Shown: piece after piece, positions 62,601 to 64,000 of the stretch
Layout: every line of letters begins with the position of its first letter
How positions within the stretch are numbered: position 1 is the first letter of the stretch
Assembly: GCA_028622995.1 (NCBI GenBank)
Contig: JAJQJQ010000005.1
Coordinates: 3,782,001 to 3,846,000 of the forward strand
Source of the DNA: Panagrolaimus kolymaensis
Taxonomy: Eukaryota; Nematoda; Chromadorea; Rhabditida; Panagrolaimidae
Length of the DNA: 64,000 bases
Reading direction: 5' to 3'
Notes under the pieces: generated by a model
The model's input: the letters and a program-made list of their open reading frames with translations, nothing else
Databases searched by the model: none
Told to the model about the DNA's origin: nothing
Position numbers and translations under genes: made by a program

Positions 62601-64000
62601 CTTTTTCTTAATGTCTCCACTTTTCTCTCTCTTTTTTATGCTTCTATTTTTAGTTGTTTTTTTGCGAGAGTCAAGTGTTCGCTTACTCATTCACTCATTT
62701 TGATGTTTGTTGATGAAGTAAGTCTAAAAAGGGACTATTAATTCTTTCATTTTTTTTGCTTCACTCTCTTTTTTATAATTTTTATAAATACTCTCGTGTG
62801 CAACCAAAAAATAATATTATAGTGTAAAAAAATGAGTACTCTTTCTCTTCTTCTTTTTTTGCTTCTGCGACTGCTGCTGCACCTTTTAACGAGCTCAAAT
62901 TTCATTCACTCATTATCGAGAAGAAAAAAGTTGCTTGCTGAAAATGACTAAGTTTTGTGTTTAAAGAAAAAACTATATTTTAGCAAGTCATTGTTTTAAA
63001 AACTAGTGAGTGTCCAGTTTTTCTTCTTCTTTACTTTCTAATCTTAGATGAGATTTGTTGAAGAGGTTGCTAGTAATATCGGGATAATAGTATAAATAAG
63101 CTCTAGTTTTAAAAGATTACAACTTTCTTTTTTTCTTGGTGACTCGTCTTGGATTTTCAAGTCAATATTTTTTTTTTTCAGAGTCTCTATCTATGTTTTT
63201 AAACTCAAAAAATACCCACGTTTTTTTGTAAAGCTTCTACGTAATTTTGTATTCGTTAAATTTTTAATCATGTTTATGACTTTTTTTCTTTTTCTCTCTT
63301 TTTCATTGCTTCTGCTACTCCAACACTTTCAATGAATTTTGGAGTTGTGTGTATGTGTTTTTTTTACTTTGCACAAATTTTTTTTATCTTTTAAGAGATT
63401 ACTTTTTCTGCAAAAATAAAGGGAAAAATTAATATAGACTGAACGAGAAGAAAAACAGTAAACAACTTCACATTTTTATTCTCTCATTATTTTTTCTTTT
63501 TTTTTCTAAAAAAATGTTCTATGATTTTTCAGTAGTTTTTTTTATTTTTTGCTTTCCTGGCATTTCTTGATGATGGATAGAATAGGGGTTGTCCATCATT
63601 TTTCATCGATAGAAATAAAAATTGAGAATAACAACTTCATCAAGAAAGAAACAATTCAAGATCAACAAGCTATTGGCGACGCCTTGTACTTTGCCTTTTT
63701 CTTTATTTGTGAAACTGTAAAATGTAAAAACAACGAAAAAGAAAATAATAATCGAATACCAAAGAGAATTGAGAACGGGAAAAAGAAATATTGGAAATAT
63801 CATCATCGATTTTCCTTCGTCGACGGTGGCAATAAAAAAAATAGAAAAAACAAATGAAATGATTTGTCATTTTTTTCTCTCTCTTTTCTTCCTTCTTCTC
63901 TTTGATGCTTGAGAAAAATATAGAAAAAACACAGCCGATGGATGGATGGATGATTAAGAATCGGGGTCAAATGTCTATGTTTAAAGAATAAAAAAATATA
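59663..64000. other. Gene-free AT-rich stretch to the right edge
   Basis: The 4.3 kb hold poly-T and CT tracts and short low-complexity frames (for example 62461-62703 and 63549-63857) with no family likeness. A GATG run occurs at about 63938-63952. No RNA gene or repeat family is recognised. Confidence 0.5.

Noticed and set aside
62461..63857. Open frames near the right edge
   Set aside because: Composition follows the AT-rich background; no motif, signal or exon structure supports them.
1..64000. CRISPR arrays, bacterial operons, rRNA genes or a prophage
   Set aside because: No spaced direct repeats, Shine-Dalgarno pattern, rRNA-like sequence or phage genes are seen; all supported genes are intron-containing and eukaryotic, apart from the single-exon CYTH gene.

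Overview
The window is nuclear DNA from a nematode. Three things point there: the gene content (an EGO-1/RRF-type RNA-dependent RNA polymerase, a cuticlin-like ZP protein, an EXC-9-type LIM protein, a chemoreceptor of the SRE kind, an R7 RGS protein), many short GT-AG introns (often 44-60 nt) with a T-rich acceptor lacking a separate branch point, and acceptors placed just before start codons that look like spliced-leader sites. It is very AT-rich and its acceptors are mostly TTTTTAG, with some AAG, which is unlike Caenorhabditis. The F-box-like family and the base bias suggest a clade IV nematode such as a panagrolaimid; that placement is a guess.

Layout. 1-2317 (minus): 5' half of a cuticlin-like gene running off the left edge. 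2318-6705: no gene seen. 6706-13278 (minus): a cluster of three PAP2-type lipid phosphatase genes, two of them a recent tandem duplication, with a CYTH-domain gene among them. 14056-14548: a foldback transposable element. 15570-18323 (minus): a CSA/ERCC8 WD40 repair gene directly behind an unrecognised gene, spaced like a nematode operon. 18863-22529 (plus): eIF3 subunit a. 24304-24500: a tRNA-derived, SINE-like element. 24633-28857 (plus): R7 RGS gene with two alternative last exons. 29585-31001 (minus): TMEM144-like transporter. 35275-39573: two F-box-like paralogues (minus) flanking a MED4 gene (plus) that has an unusual long C-terminal extension. 40138-41304 (plus): chemoreceptor. 41684-42000 (minus): CRIP/EXC-9 LIM protein. 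43356-48824 (plus): RdRP. 49105-55210 (minus): KCNQ1-type potassium channel with two alternative N-termini and a hairpin element flanked by TTAA in an intron. 55930-56660: remains of a possible chemoreceptor. 58318-59662 (plus): CCCH zinc-finger protein of the ZC3H4/6/8 kind. The rest is AT-rich non-coding sequence.

The genes are mostly ordinary and conserved. Several bear on information flow: small-RNA amplification (RdRP), transcription (MED4, ZC3H4-like), transcription-coupled repair (CSA) and translation (eIF3a). EGL-10/EAT-16-type RGS and KQT channels act in neurons and muscle. The most unusual signals are the MED4 extension, the lipid phosphatase duplication that lost its first exon, the foldback element built of short degenerate repeats, the intronic hairpin element, and the AAG acceptors.

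Exon coordinates were worked out by hand, checking reading-frame continuity and family similarity across every junction. Start codons remain the least certain part. No database search was possible.
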